A model generated the notes under the pieces. The model saw only the letters and a program-made list of their open reading frames with translations, did not search any database and was not told the origin of the DNA. From assembly GCA_001940995.1 (NCBI GenBank), contig MSHC01000047.1, positions 52,954 through 92,555 of the forward strand: a stretch of DNA of 39,602 nt. Reading direction: 5' to 3'. Of the stretch, positions 1 to 7,183 are shown one piece after another (the first letter of the stretch is position 1; each line of letters starts with the position of its first letter). The position numbers and the translations under genes are program-made. The stretch comes from Ruminococcus sp. Phil15 (GTDB lineage: Bacteria > Bacillota > Clostridia > Oscillospirales > Ruminococcaceae).

Positions 1-24
1 TTTGGCGGAGACGGCGAGATTCGA
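1..24 (-). repeat. Partial copy of tRNA-Ser 3' end (att-like direct repeat)
   Basis: Bases 1-24 are identical to 175-198, which are the encoded CCA, discriminator, 3' acceptor strand and part of the T-arm of the tRNA-Ser gene further right. Identity stops at base 25, and no tRNA body follows. The repeat is therefore a 3'-end fragment, of the kind left by integration into a tRNA gene or by a decayed tandem copy. The window edge prevents seeing how far it extends to the left. Confidence 0.7.
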
Positions 25-132
25 TAACTCGGAAGCGTCTGTTCACTTCGTTCGCATTCGCCACGAGAATTTGTATTGCTTGATTTTCTCGCAACACAAA
101 TTCTCACGCAATTTCTGCTTACTCACTATCTG

Positions 133-170
133 CGCAAAAACAAAAGAGCTATCCTGTCGGACAGCTCTTT
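133..170 (-). terminator. Intrinsic terminator of tRNA-Ser
   Basis: On the minus strand an 8-bp perfect stem (143-150 with 163-170, AAAGAGCT/AGCTCTTT), extendable by GTCC/GGAT inside, is followed by TGTTTTTG. It lies 7 bases beyond the encoded CCA of the tRNA. Confidence 0.8.
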
Positions 171-176
171 CATTTT

Positions 177-268
177 TGGCGGAGACGGCGAGATTCGAAC
201 TCGCGGGGGATGATAAATCCCTAACTGATTTCGAGTCAGCCCCGTTATGACCACTTCGATACGTCTCC
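177..268 (-). tRNA. tRNA-Ser (anticodon CGA)
   Basis: Reading the minus strand, the acceptor strand GGAGACG (268-262) pairs with CGTCTCC (187-181). The anticodon loop is CTCGAAA, giving anticodon CGA for serine UCG codons. A long variable arm (class II, GGGATTTATCATCCC) and a T-arm with TTCGAAT are present. The discriminator is G at 180 and CCA is encoded at 179-177. The 92-nt length is normal for bacterial tRNA-Ser. A terminator follows directly. Confidence 0.96.
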
Positions 269-400
269 TTATGTTTTTGTGACTCAAATATTATAGCATA
301 GTACATCTTAAAAATCAAGTCCAAAAACTGATTATATTGAAAAAAATCCTTGTCGCATAAGCAGATGATTTGTCAAAAACGTATATTTTACTCACATTTC

Positions 401-430
401 TTGACAATTTGTATAAAAAAGTGTTATTCT
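401..430 (+). promoter_or_regulatory. Sigma-A promoter of lysA
   Basis: TTGACA at 401-406 and TATTCT at 425-430 with an 18-bp spacer lie just upstream of the lysA leader. It reads in the direction of lysA and the HAD gene, which probably form one transcript. Confidence 0.65.
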
Positions 431-447
431 ATACTATATAGCGCATT

Positions 448-477
448 GAAAGGAGTACCGAGTTTTTCGGGTAAATT
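448..477 (+). promoter_or_regulatory. lysA ribosome site with hairpin in the spacer
   Basis: A strong GAAAGGAG (448-455) is 22 nt from the ATG at 478, too far for normal initiation. The spacer contains CCGA (458-461) and TCGG (467-470) around a 5-nt loop. Folding this 13-nt hairpin would leave an effective spacing of about 9 nt. An in-frame TAA at 472-474 rules out an earlier start (only ATT at 475 remains), so the ATG at 478 is the likely start. Confidence 0.5.
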
Positions 478-1734
478 ATGAAGACACCATTTATCACAAA
501 ATCCAAGGCAGAGGAAATTATTTCACAGTTTCCTACACCGTTCCACCTCTATGACGAAAAGGGTATAAGAGAGAATGCAAGACGAGTAAAGCAGGCTTTT
601 TCCTGGAATAAGGGATTTAAAGAATACTTTGCCGTAAAGGCTACTCCGAACCCGTTTATATTGAAGATTCTCAAGGAAGAAGGCTGCGGCGTTGACTGCT
701 CAAGCTATACGGAGCTTCTTATGAGCAAGGCTTGCGGCTTTACAGGCGAAGATATTATGTTTTCTTCAAACGTAACTCCGGAACAGGACTACCTCCTTGC
801 AAGAGAATTGGGAGCAAATATCAATCTCGACGACTTTACGCATATTGAGTATCTTGATAAGCTTTGCGGAATACCTGAGCTTATATGCTGCCGCTATAAT
901 CCTGGCGGAAAGTTTGAAATGCACAATCAGATTATGGACAACCCCGGCGACGCAAAGTACGGTTTTACAAAGGCTCAGATTATCGAGGGCTTTAAAATTC
1001 TCAAAGAGAAGGGTGCAAAGGAGTTCGGTATACATAGCTTCCTTGCATCAAATACAGTTACTGACGATTACTACCCAGAGCTTGCAAGGATTCTCTTTGA
1101 GCTTGCTGTTGAAATCAATAAGGCTACCGGTTGTAAGATTAAGTTTATAAACCTTTCGGGCGGCGTCGGCGTTGCATATAAGCCTGACCAGAGAGGCAAC
1201 GATATTATGAAGATAGGCGAGGGCGTAAGAAAGGCATACGAGGAAATTCTCATACCTAACGGAATGGACGATGTCGCTATCTATACCGAAATGGGCAGAT
1301 TTATGCTCGCTCCATATGGCCACCTCGTTACAAAGGTGCTTCACTTCAAGCATATCTATAAGGAGTATGTCGGAGTAGATGCCTGTGCAGCAAATCTTAT
1401 GCGTCCTGCTATGTACGGCGCATACCACCACATCACGGTTCTCGGTAAGGAAAATGCTCCTTGTGACCACATCTACGACGTTACGGGCGGTCTTTGCGAG
1501 AACAACGATAAGTTCGCAATCGACAGGGCATTGCCAGAAATAAGCATAGGCGATATTCTGGTAATTCACGACACAGGCGCACATGGCTTCGCTATGGGAT
1601 ATAACTATAACGGAAAGCTAAGAAGCGCAGAGGTTCTTCTCAAGGAAGACGGCACAACTCAGTTAATAAGACGTGCGGAAACTCCCGATGACTACTTTGC
1701 AACATTTGACTTCTCCGATATCTTCAAGAAGTAA
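478..1734 (+). CDS. lysA: Diaminopimelate decarboxylase
   Basis: A PLP-dependent fold-type III decarboxylase that converts meso-diaminopimelate to L-lysine, the last step of lysine synthesis, in the cytosol. The 418-aa length is typical. FAVKATPNP carries the PLP lysine (K54). A Gly-rich phosphate-binding stretch (NLSGGVGV) follows in the barrel, and the C-terminal beta domain has GGLCENNDKF, matching the family's catalytic-cysteine motif, then DTGAHGFAMGYNYN. The last motif is characteristic of LysA rather than ornithine/arginine decarboxylases or carboxynorspermidine decarboxylase. It is the first gene of a two-gene unit; its TAA shares one base with the ATG of the next gene. The start is fixed by an in-frame stop just upstream. 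Confidence 0.93.
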   Translation: MKTPFITKSKAEEIISQFPTPFHLYDEKGIRENARRVKQAFSWNKGFKEYFAVKATPNPFILKILKEEGCGVDCSSYTELLMSKACGFTGEDIMFSSNVTPEQDYLLARELGANINLDDFTHIEYLDKLCGIPELICCRYNPGGKFEMHNQIMDNPGDAKYGFTKAQIIEGFKILKEKGAKEFGIHSFLASNTVTDDYYPELARILFELAVEINKATGCKIKFINLSGGVGVAYKPDQRGNDIMKIGEGVRKAYEEILIPNGMDDVAIYTEMGRFMLAPYGHLVTKVLHFKHIYKEYVGVDACAANLMRPAMYGAYHHITVLGKENAPCDHIYDVTGGLCENNDKFAIDRALPEISIGDILVIHDTGAHGFAMGYNYNGKLRSAEVLLKEDGTTQLIRRAETPDDYFATFDFSDIFKK

Positions 1735-2558
1735 TGAAAACCCTATATATTTCTGACCTTGACGGTACATTGCTCAACAGCAGTGCAAAACTGTCCGAGT
1801 TCTCAAAAAACGCACTCGTTGAGCTTTCAAACAGGGGAATTTATTTCACCGTTGCAACCGCTAGGTCGCCGTATTCTGTTCGCAGTATATTATATGGCAT
1901 ACCGATTTCCGTTCCCTGTATACTTATGAACGGCGTTCTGATCTACGACATAATGACTGATACCTTCGTCGAGGTAAACGAGATTATGCCGCAGGCGTTC
2001 AGAGCTGTCCTTTCTGCAATAAGAAAAGAGAATTTATCCTGCTTTATCTATTTTGTAAAGGACAACAAGCTGTCATCATATTATGAAAGTATAGAAAATG
2101 CTAATATGCAGGCCTTCTATGATGAAAGAAAGAACCAATACGGGAAATCCTTTGTCCGTGTGGACAAATTGGAGGACATTGTCCCAAGCGGTATCATCTA
2201 TTTCACAATGCTTTATACAAGGGAAGAATTATTGCCGCTGTATGAGCGTGTGTCGGAAGTACCGAACATAAGCTGTTCGTTTTATAAAGACGTTTATTCG
2301 GAAGATTTGTGGTATCTTGAGATTTTCAGCTCAAGGGCTACTAAGTACAACAGCACATTAAGACTAAAAGAGCAGTATGGCTTTGATAGGGTAGTCGGAT
2401 TTGGCGACAGCCATAATGATATACCGCTGTTTAATGCCTGCGACGAGTGCTACGCAGTGGAAAATGCAGCAGACGAGCTTAAAGCGTATGCAGATGAAAT
2501 ATTAGGAAGCAACAATTCGGACAGTGTTGCGAAATTTATGCTCGATGTATCAAAGTAA
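1734..2558 (+). CDS. Cof-type HAD family phosphatase
   Basis: A haloacid-dehalogenase-superfamily hydrolase of subclass IIB (Cof/YitU type, 274 aa). Motif I is DLDGTLLN (D9 nucleophile, D11 acid/base), motif II is the TVATARS region, and motif IV is GFGDSHNDIPLF near residue 222, with the alpha/beta cap between them. Such proteins dephosphorylate small metabolites such as sugar phosphates, PLP or FMN precursors; the substrate cannot be read from sequence. The ATG overlaps the lysA stop codon by one base, so translation is probably coupled. A PLP-phosphatase role would fit next to a PLP enzyme, but that is only a guess. Confidence 0.88.
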   Translation: MKTLYISDLDGTLLNSSAKLSEFSKNALVELSNRGIYFTVATARSPYSVRSILYGIPISVPCILMNGVLIYDIMTDTFVEVNEIMPQAFRAVLSAIRKENLSCFIYFVKDNKLSSYYESIENANMQAFYDERKNQYGKSFVRVDKLEDIVPSGIIYFTMLYTREELLPLYERVSEVPNISCSFYKDVYSEDLWYLEIFSSRATKYNSTLRLKEQYGFDRVVGFGDSHNDIPLFNACDECYAVENAADELKAYADEILGSNNSDSVAKFMLDVSK

Positions 2559-2571
2559 TCGCTTGTTATAC

Positions 2572-2610
2572 TTGAAAAAAGCACAAAACAATGTTATAAT
2601 TATATAACAT
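2572..2610 (+). promoter_or_regulatory. Promoter of the GGDEF gene with palindromic operator
   Basis: TTGAAA (2572-2577) and a perfect TATAAT (2595-2600) are separated by 17 bp. The -10 lies inside a near-perfect palindrome at 2591-2610 (ATGTTATA, 4-bp centre, TATAACAT), so a bound regulator would block it. A strong GGAGAAGGAGATG ribosome site precedes the gene. Confidence 0.65.
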
Positions 2611-2637
2611 ACTTTTTTGGAGAAGGAGATGAGATAA

Positions 2638-4629
2638 ATGGCAGATAACATTTTGTTCAGCACAAAAATGAAAATGATGGCATTTGTTATCCTTGTTGCC
2701 ATTTTGCCGCTCGTACTCCTTGGATTTGCAACAGACAGTGTTGTAGATGAATATGATACCAGCGTCACCGTAGAAAACGCTCAGAATATTTCCGATATTT
2801 CAAGCGGAAGAATAACTAATTATTTCACGCTTATAAGAAATCTCGCAAACTCTGTTGCCAAATCAGGCGATCAGGCAGCACCTGTTCTTGAATATTCAGA
2901 GCAAAGGGTATCCCAGATGAATGCTTTTCTTTCTTTGGAGCATTCCATCGACGCTATCATAATAATGGACCAAGCGTCCAATATTTCAAAATCAGCCGTC
3001 TGGGAAACAGGATATACTGTTCCTAAGCTTTCTGCTGAAGCCATAGAAAACGATATTAAGTATTCGAACGGAATCTCCGATTTCAATGAGCATACATCCA
3101 AGGGAAATGTTGTCGTTTCCACTTATATTACTAACGAAAAGAGCGAACGTGTCGGATACGTTTGTGTAATACTTGATATGTCTTTCCTCAATGGCGTCAT
3201 ATCCGATGAAGCTATTGACCCGTCAACAAGACTTTATGTGTGCGACTGTGCAGGAAATCTTCTCATTTCTGAAAAGACCGGAATAAGACCTTATGCCGAT
3301 GTTGACGAGTTTGAAGATTTGGGCAAACAGTTTGATAAGATTACAGGCGGTAAGCTTACACGCCCATATCATTACGACGCAGATTCGAGTAAGAAGATTT
3401 TGATGTCATCAGTAATTCCGGAAACGGTGGATTCTGCCGGTCTCTCATGGAGCGTAGTATCAGTTGTAAACAAGGACATTCTTGCCGCTCAGTACAACAA
3501 TATCAACAGCAGCCTTAACAGCAGTATCCTTGTAATCTCGCTTATTGATATTGTCCTTATCATTGTATTTATTATATGGTTTACAAGACCTATTTCGAAC
3601 GCTATGAGAATTATGAGCGGCGGAGAAATTAACCTGTCTTCTCAGAGAATAATTGTAAACGGCAATACGGAAATGGATAACATCAATAAGCAGATTAACG
3701 GCCTGCTCGACGCCCTTTCCGAAAGCGAACAAAGATACCGTACTGTCGTAGATATGACCGACAATATCGTATTTGAGTATTCCGTAAATAAGGATACCGT
3801 GTCCTTCAGTAATAACTTCAATAAGAAATTCAGCTTCAGAGCAGTTTCGCTTAAATATGAGGACAGCTTTTTCGTTAAGGCTAACGTCTATAAGGAAGAC
3901 GCACCCGCATTTGCAAAGTTTGTAATCGCTATGACGGAGGGTCAGGCATTGCAGGGCGAATTCCGTTTTAAGACAATTTATAACGACTACGCTTGGTACC
4001 TTGTAAGATGCGCGTCAATCCGTGACAGCTATAATAAGATTATAAAAACCGTAGGTGTGATGCTCAATATTGATAAGACAAAAGCAAGAGAACAACAGCT
4101 TATGGATAAAGCGTCGCTTGACCCGCTTACACAGGCATATAACAGAGAGTCGTTTGAGCTTGCACTTCTCAATGAGTTTGAGCTTTCCGCAATGAGAAAC
4201 GGAAAGGACGCAATACTCTTTATTGACCTTGATAACTTCAAGCATTTCAATGACGAGTATAACCATACAGTCGGCGACGAGGTTCTTGTGTTTACCGTAA
4301 ATCTCTGCAAGGAGCTTTTGGGAAAGCATGGCTTTGTCGGAAGACACGGCGGCGACGAGTTCGTGTTGTGCTTCAGAGAAACAGCTGATATGGATGCTCC
4401 TACGCTTGCGCAAAAGATTATATCAGGACTCGGTGCGGGCTTTAAATCTCCAAGCTTCGGAGAGCAGATCGTTATGTATTGCAGTATAGGTATCGCATAT
4501 CTCGATTCCGATACCTCAGACCCTGCCGAGCTTATAGATATGGCGGATAACGCAATGTACAGCGTTAAGAGAAGCGGTAAGTCAAACTTCGCCGTTTATA
4601 CGGATAACAACACAAACACACTCAAATAA
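2638..4629 (+). CDS. Membrane-bound diguanylate cyclase (sensor-PAS-GGDEF)
   Basis: Predicted to make cyclic di-GMP from two GTP in response to an extracellular cue. The N-terminal membrane segment is about residues 12-33. An extracytoplasmic region of about 250 residues follows with a Cache-like pattern, then a second membrane segment near 295-317, a PAS-like domain around 360-480 and a C-terminal GGDEF domain. The active-site motif GGDEF is intact at 571-575, and the DxLTQxxNR lead-in (DPLTQAYNR) is present. The inhibitory I-site (RxxD, five residues before the motif) is absent; those positions read GKHG. It stands alone with its own promoter and a terminator hairpin behind it. Confidence 0.9.
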   Translation: MADNILFSTKMKMMAFVILVAILPLVLLGFATDSVVDEYDTSVTVENAQNISDISSGRITNYFTLIRNLANSVAKSGDQAAPVLEYSEQRVSQMNAFLSLEHSIDAIIIMDQASNISKSAVWETGYTVPKLSAEAIENDIKYSNGISDFNEHTSKGNVVVSTYITNEKSERVGYVCVILDMSFLNGVISDEAIDPSTRLYVCDCAGNLLISEKTGIRPYADVDEFEDLGKQFDKITGGKLTRPYHYDADSSKKILMSSVIPETVDSAGLSWSVVSVVNKDILAAQYNNINSSLNSSILVISLIDIVLIIVFIIWFTRPISNAMRIMSGGEINLSSQRIIVNGNTEMDNINKQINGLLDALSESEQRYRTVVDMTDNIVFEYSVNKDTVSFSNNFNKKFSFRAVSLKYEDSFFVKANVYKEDAPAFAKFVIAMTEGQALQGEFRFKTIYNDYAWYLVRCASIRDSYNKIIKTVGVMLNIDKTKAREQQLMDKASLDPLTQAYNRESFELALLNEFELSAMRNGKDAILFIDLDNFKHFNDEYNHTVGDEVLVFTVNLCKELLGKHGFVGRHGGDEFVLCFRETADMDAPTLAQKIISGLGAGFKSPSFGEQIVMYCSIGIAYLDSDTSDPAELIDMADNAMYSVKRSGKSNFAVYTDNNTNTLK

Positions 4630-4659
4630 TAAAGACGTATGGATTTCCATACGTCTTTA
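4630..4659. terminator. Bidirectional terminator hairpin
   Basis: A 13-14-bp perfect stem (AAAGACGTATGGA / TCCATACGTCTTT) with a 2-nt centre sits between two convergent genes, the GGDEF gene and the GDPD gene. The flanking T/A-rich bases are short on both sides, so it may serve both genes with modest efficiency. Confidence 0.75.
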
Positions 4660-4669
4660 TGCGGGTATG

Positions 4670-5377
4670 TCAGTAATTTTCAAATATGACGCTGTCGCTG
4701 AATTTAAGCGCTTCGTCGGTTAGCTCTTTGCCATTGGCTGTCCAGGTAAACAGGTCAGCGCCCGCATTGAACGCCTGTTCAATCTGAGTAAAGCTGATGC
4801 TTCTTAAATCGCAGGATATAAAGTCGGGTCTTGCAAGAGTTTTCCACACAACAGGGAATGAACAAAGATAACGCGCTATGCTGTCAACGTCTTTTTCTTT
4901 CATAAATTGTGATATAAGAACGCCACGCTTTACATCCTTTGAAAAAAGCCGGAATAGCATTATTGTGAACGGGCTGAACGATTGAACTGCCCATTTTCCC
5001 TTGTAGACTTTCATAAGTCTTGTGAGCCTCTTTTGCATTTCAAATGCGCTTTCGCCGGTCTTGACCTCGATGAGCAGGGGAACACTGCCGTCTACCAGCT
5101 TCAAAACCTCGGACAAAAGAGGAATCTTTTCATCGGAATCAAGCAGCCTAAAACAGCAAAGCTGTTCGTAGGTAAAGTGAGAGATTTTTCCCTCGACATT
5201 GCACATCCTCTTTAAGTCCTTGTCGTGGAAAACAACAAGCCTGCAATCAGCGGTAAGTCTGACGTCAAGCTCTATTGCGTATCCGGATTTTGCAGCGGCT
5301 TTGAATGCTGCAAGTGAGTTTTCGGGTATAGCGTCAGAGTGCAGACCCCTGTGCGCTATAAGCTTTGGAAAATCCAT
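4670..5377 (-). CDS. Glycerophosphodiester phosphodiesterase
   Basis: Hydrolyses glycerophosphodiesters (deacylated phospholipids) to glycerol-3-phosphate and an alcohol. The 235-aa protein carries the GDPD barrel signature: HRG at 9-11, PEN at 19-21, ELDVR at 36-40 with the metal-binding E36 and D38, and FHD with H51. LIEVKTG near 102-108 supplies the further acidic and lysine residues. No signal peptide is seen, so it is the cytosolic (UgpQ-like) type. It is a single gene convergent with the GGDEF gene. A GAGGAGATC ribosome site precedes the ATG. Confidence 0.93.
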   Translation of the reverse strand: MDFPKLIAHRGLHSDAIPENSLAAFKAAAKSGYAIELDVRLTADCRLVVFHDKDLKRMCNVEGKISHFTYEQLCCFRLLDSDEKIPLLSEVLKLVDGSVPLLIEVKTGESAFEMQKRLTRLMKVYKGKWAVQSFSPFTIMLFRLFSKDVKRGVLISQFMKEKDVDSIARYLCSFPVVWKTLARPDFISCDLRSISFTQIEQAFNAGADLFTWTANGKELTDEALKFSDSVIFENY

Positions 5378-5474
5378 AGTGATCTCCTCGTATAAAGTAT
5401 TTTTCTAATATATTATATTACAGTTTCGTGTATTTTGCAATGGCAATTACAATAAATTTTTGTATATCACGATA

Positions 5475-5503
5475 TTATCACAATTATGCTTTATACTGTG
5501 ATA
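5475..5503 (+). promoter_or_regulatory. Inverted repeat over the -10 of the PPIase lipoprotein gene
   Basis: TATCACA (5476-5482) and TGTGATA (5497-5503) form a 7-bp inverted repeat with a 14-bp spacer. The right half overlaps a likely -10, TATACT (5492-5497). No good -35 is visible. The arrangement suggests an operator or an activator-dependent promoter. Confidence 0.4.
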
Positions 5504-5531
5504 GGCAATAAAACTCGAAAGGAATTTTAAA

Positions 5532-6740
5532 ATGACAAAGAAAATTTTAGCGCTTTTATTAAGCTTCTCATGTGCCGCTGCTATGTTAACCGGCTGCGGC
5601 GACTCAAACAGCTCAGCAACATCATCCGGCTCCTCTGTATCGGGCGATGACAGCACTTCTTCTGCATCCGGTCAGAATGTGGACATCAAAACAAGCCTTA
5701 CAATCGACGGTGCGGAGGTTGATACAACTGACCTCGTTATGTGTACAATCAACGGAATAGATGTAAGCTTTGAAGAGTTCAGATACTATTGGCTCGGACG
5801 TAAATCGCTGCTTGATTCTTATGAAATTGAATACACAGCAGATGACCTTAAAGTTTTTGTAATGGCCGACCTCAAGGAAGCTTATGGCATACTTGCAATG
5901 GGCGAAGAAAATGGCATTAAGTATGAAAAGACCGACGAAGAAAAATTTACAGATTCTTATTCTAATCTACTTATGCAGTTCCAGTCTGAGGACGAATATG
6001 CCCAGTGGCTTGAATCTATGTTCCTTACAGATGAAACAGTGCAGCAGGTGTTTTATGAGAATGTAATGAGCGATAAAGTTTATTCGGAATTGTTCCTTGA
6101 AGGCGGCAAGTATTACGTTGATAAGGACACATTCCTTGAACTCACAAAAACCGACGATTACGCAAGAGTAATCCATGTCCTCGTTCCTTATTTCGCCTGC
6201 ACAGAGCTTTCAGAGGAGGATAAGGAAGGCTGGGACGAGCTTACTGTTGACAAAAAGTACGATAAGCTTGAAGCCGCATATAACAAGCTTACCGATGAAG
6301 AAAAGGAAGCAGTAAAGGAGAAGTCTAAGGCTCTTGCCGATACTGTTCTCCAGAAAGCTAAGGACGGCGAAGACTTTTATCAGCTTATCGCCGATTACAA
6401 TATGGACCCGGGTATGGCTCTTACGGATAAGAACGATATTACAAGCATCGTAGGCTATTACTTCACAAAGGATTTTAGCTTCGTGCAGGAATTCCTCGAT
6501 GGCTCATTTGCACTCAAGGTAGATGAAATCAGCGATATCGTTGAGTCTGAGGCATACGGATACCACATCATAAAAAGACTCCCTGTTGATACGAAATATG
6601 TTGAGGAGAATGCTGACGATCTCTTTGATGAGTACAGCAAAGTAATGTTCAACAAGACATATGATGATTATCTTGAAAATAATCTCAATATTGAGTACCA
6701 CGAATATTATGATAAGCTAAAGCTCGACAGTATAAAATAA
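5532..6740 (+). CDS. Parvulin-like foldase lipoprotein (PrsA/SurA-type)
   Basis: Likely an extracytoplasmic peptidyl-prolyl isomerase or chaperone that helps secreted proteins fold. The N-terminus is a lipoprotein signal with lipobox LTGC (C22), followed by a Ser/Thr-rich tether (about 25-55). A SurA-N-like helical region then precedes a PpiC-type segment (about 205-385) containing ARVIHVLVP and the family hallmark GYHIIKRLPV near 355. The PPIase core is interrupted by an acidic helical insert (about 225-280), so isomerase activity is not certain. It is monocistronic, with GAAAGGAA before the ATG and a hairpin after it. Confidence 0.8.
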   Translation: MTKKILALLLSFSCAAAMLTGCGDSNSSATSSGSSVSGDDSTSSASGQNVDIKTSLTIDGAEVDTTDLVMCTINGIDVSFEEFRYYWLGRKSLLDSYEIEYTADDLKVFVMADLKEAYGILAMGEENGIKYEKTDEEKFTDSYSNLLMQFQSEDEYAQWLESMFLTDETVQQVFYENVMSDKVYSELFLEGGKYYVDKDTFLELTKTDDYARVIHVLVPYFACTELSEEDKEGWDELTVDKKYDKLEAAYNKLTDEEKEAVKEKSKALADTVLQKAKDGEDFYQLIADYNMDPGMALTDKNDITSIVGYYFTKDFSFVQEFLDGSFALKVDEISDIVESEAYGYHIIKRLPVDTKYVEENADDLFDEYSKVMFNKTYDDYLENNLNIEYHEYYDKLKLDSIK

Positions 6741-6756
6741 ATATTAAAATATCTGC

Positions 6757-6790
6757 AAAGGCAATGACGAGCTTACTCGGCATTGCCTTT
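6757..6790 (+). terminator. Hairpin after the PPIase lipoprotein gene
   Basis: The stem AAAGGCAATG.CGAG / CTCG.CATTGCCTTT (6757-6771 with 6776-6790) has one mismatch and a 4-nt loop, 17 bases after the stop codon. It lacks a clear T-run, so termination efficiency is uncertain. The rest of 6791-6962 is AT-rich and shows no gene. Confidence 0.6.
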
Positions 6791-6962
6791 AGCTTTGTGA
6801 AGTGTGTCCTTGCATTATAAGTATCAGTGTAACGAACTTTAGTAAATTAGTAACGAAAATCAGTTGCAATTTTTCCTTTTTTAAAAATATTTGCATAAAA
6901 GGAATTTTACAGAAAGATTTTTGTAAAATTTGACTTTTTTCTAGCAATAGTGTGCATTATCG

Positions 6963-6991
6963 TTGACAAACGCAATATATGGGTGTATAAT
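6963..6991 (+). promoter_or_regulatory. Consensus sigma-A promoter of the polysaccharide cluster
   Basis: TTGACA (6963-6968) and TATAAT (6986-6991) match both consensus hexamers with an ideal 17-bp spacer. Transcription would begin near 6998 and give a leader of about 185 nt before the first gene. It is the best promoter seen in the region and probably drives the long rightward operon. Confidence 0.85.
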
Positions 6992-7083
6992 AAAACTATT
7001 AGTAATGTATTGCGACTGTATATTAAATATGGTCTAATACAAATAAAATATGTAGTGCTTTTCACGGAAAATTTAATTTGAGT

Positions 7084-7146
7084 GGAGAAAAACAGTATAT
7101 GATAATTATCTAGATGTGAGTGATTATTATCTCACACATTTTTATA
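7084..7146 (+). promoter_or_regulatory. Leader hairpin, possible attenuator, with mini-ORF
   Basis: In the leader, TGTGAG (7115-7120) pairs with CTCACA (7131-7136) and is followed by CATTTTTATAA, which looks like an intrinsic terminator ahead of the first gene. Immediately before it, a GGAG (7084-7087) precedes a four-codon ORF, ATG-ATA-ATT-ATC-TAG (7099-7113). Attenuators of this kind in capsule operons are often overcome by NusG-like antiterminators, but none is encoded in this window. Confidence 0.4.
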
Positions 7147-7183
7147 ATCCGGTTGACGTTTTCATAGAGAAAGGAACAGGAAT

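Noticed and set aside
478-1734. Carboxynorspermidine or ornithine/arginine decarboxylase
   Set aside because: Length and the C-terminal DTGAHGFAMGYNYN motif fit diaminopimelate decarboxylase better.
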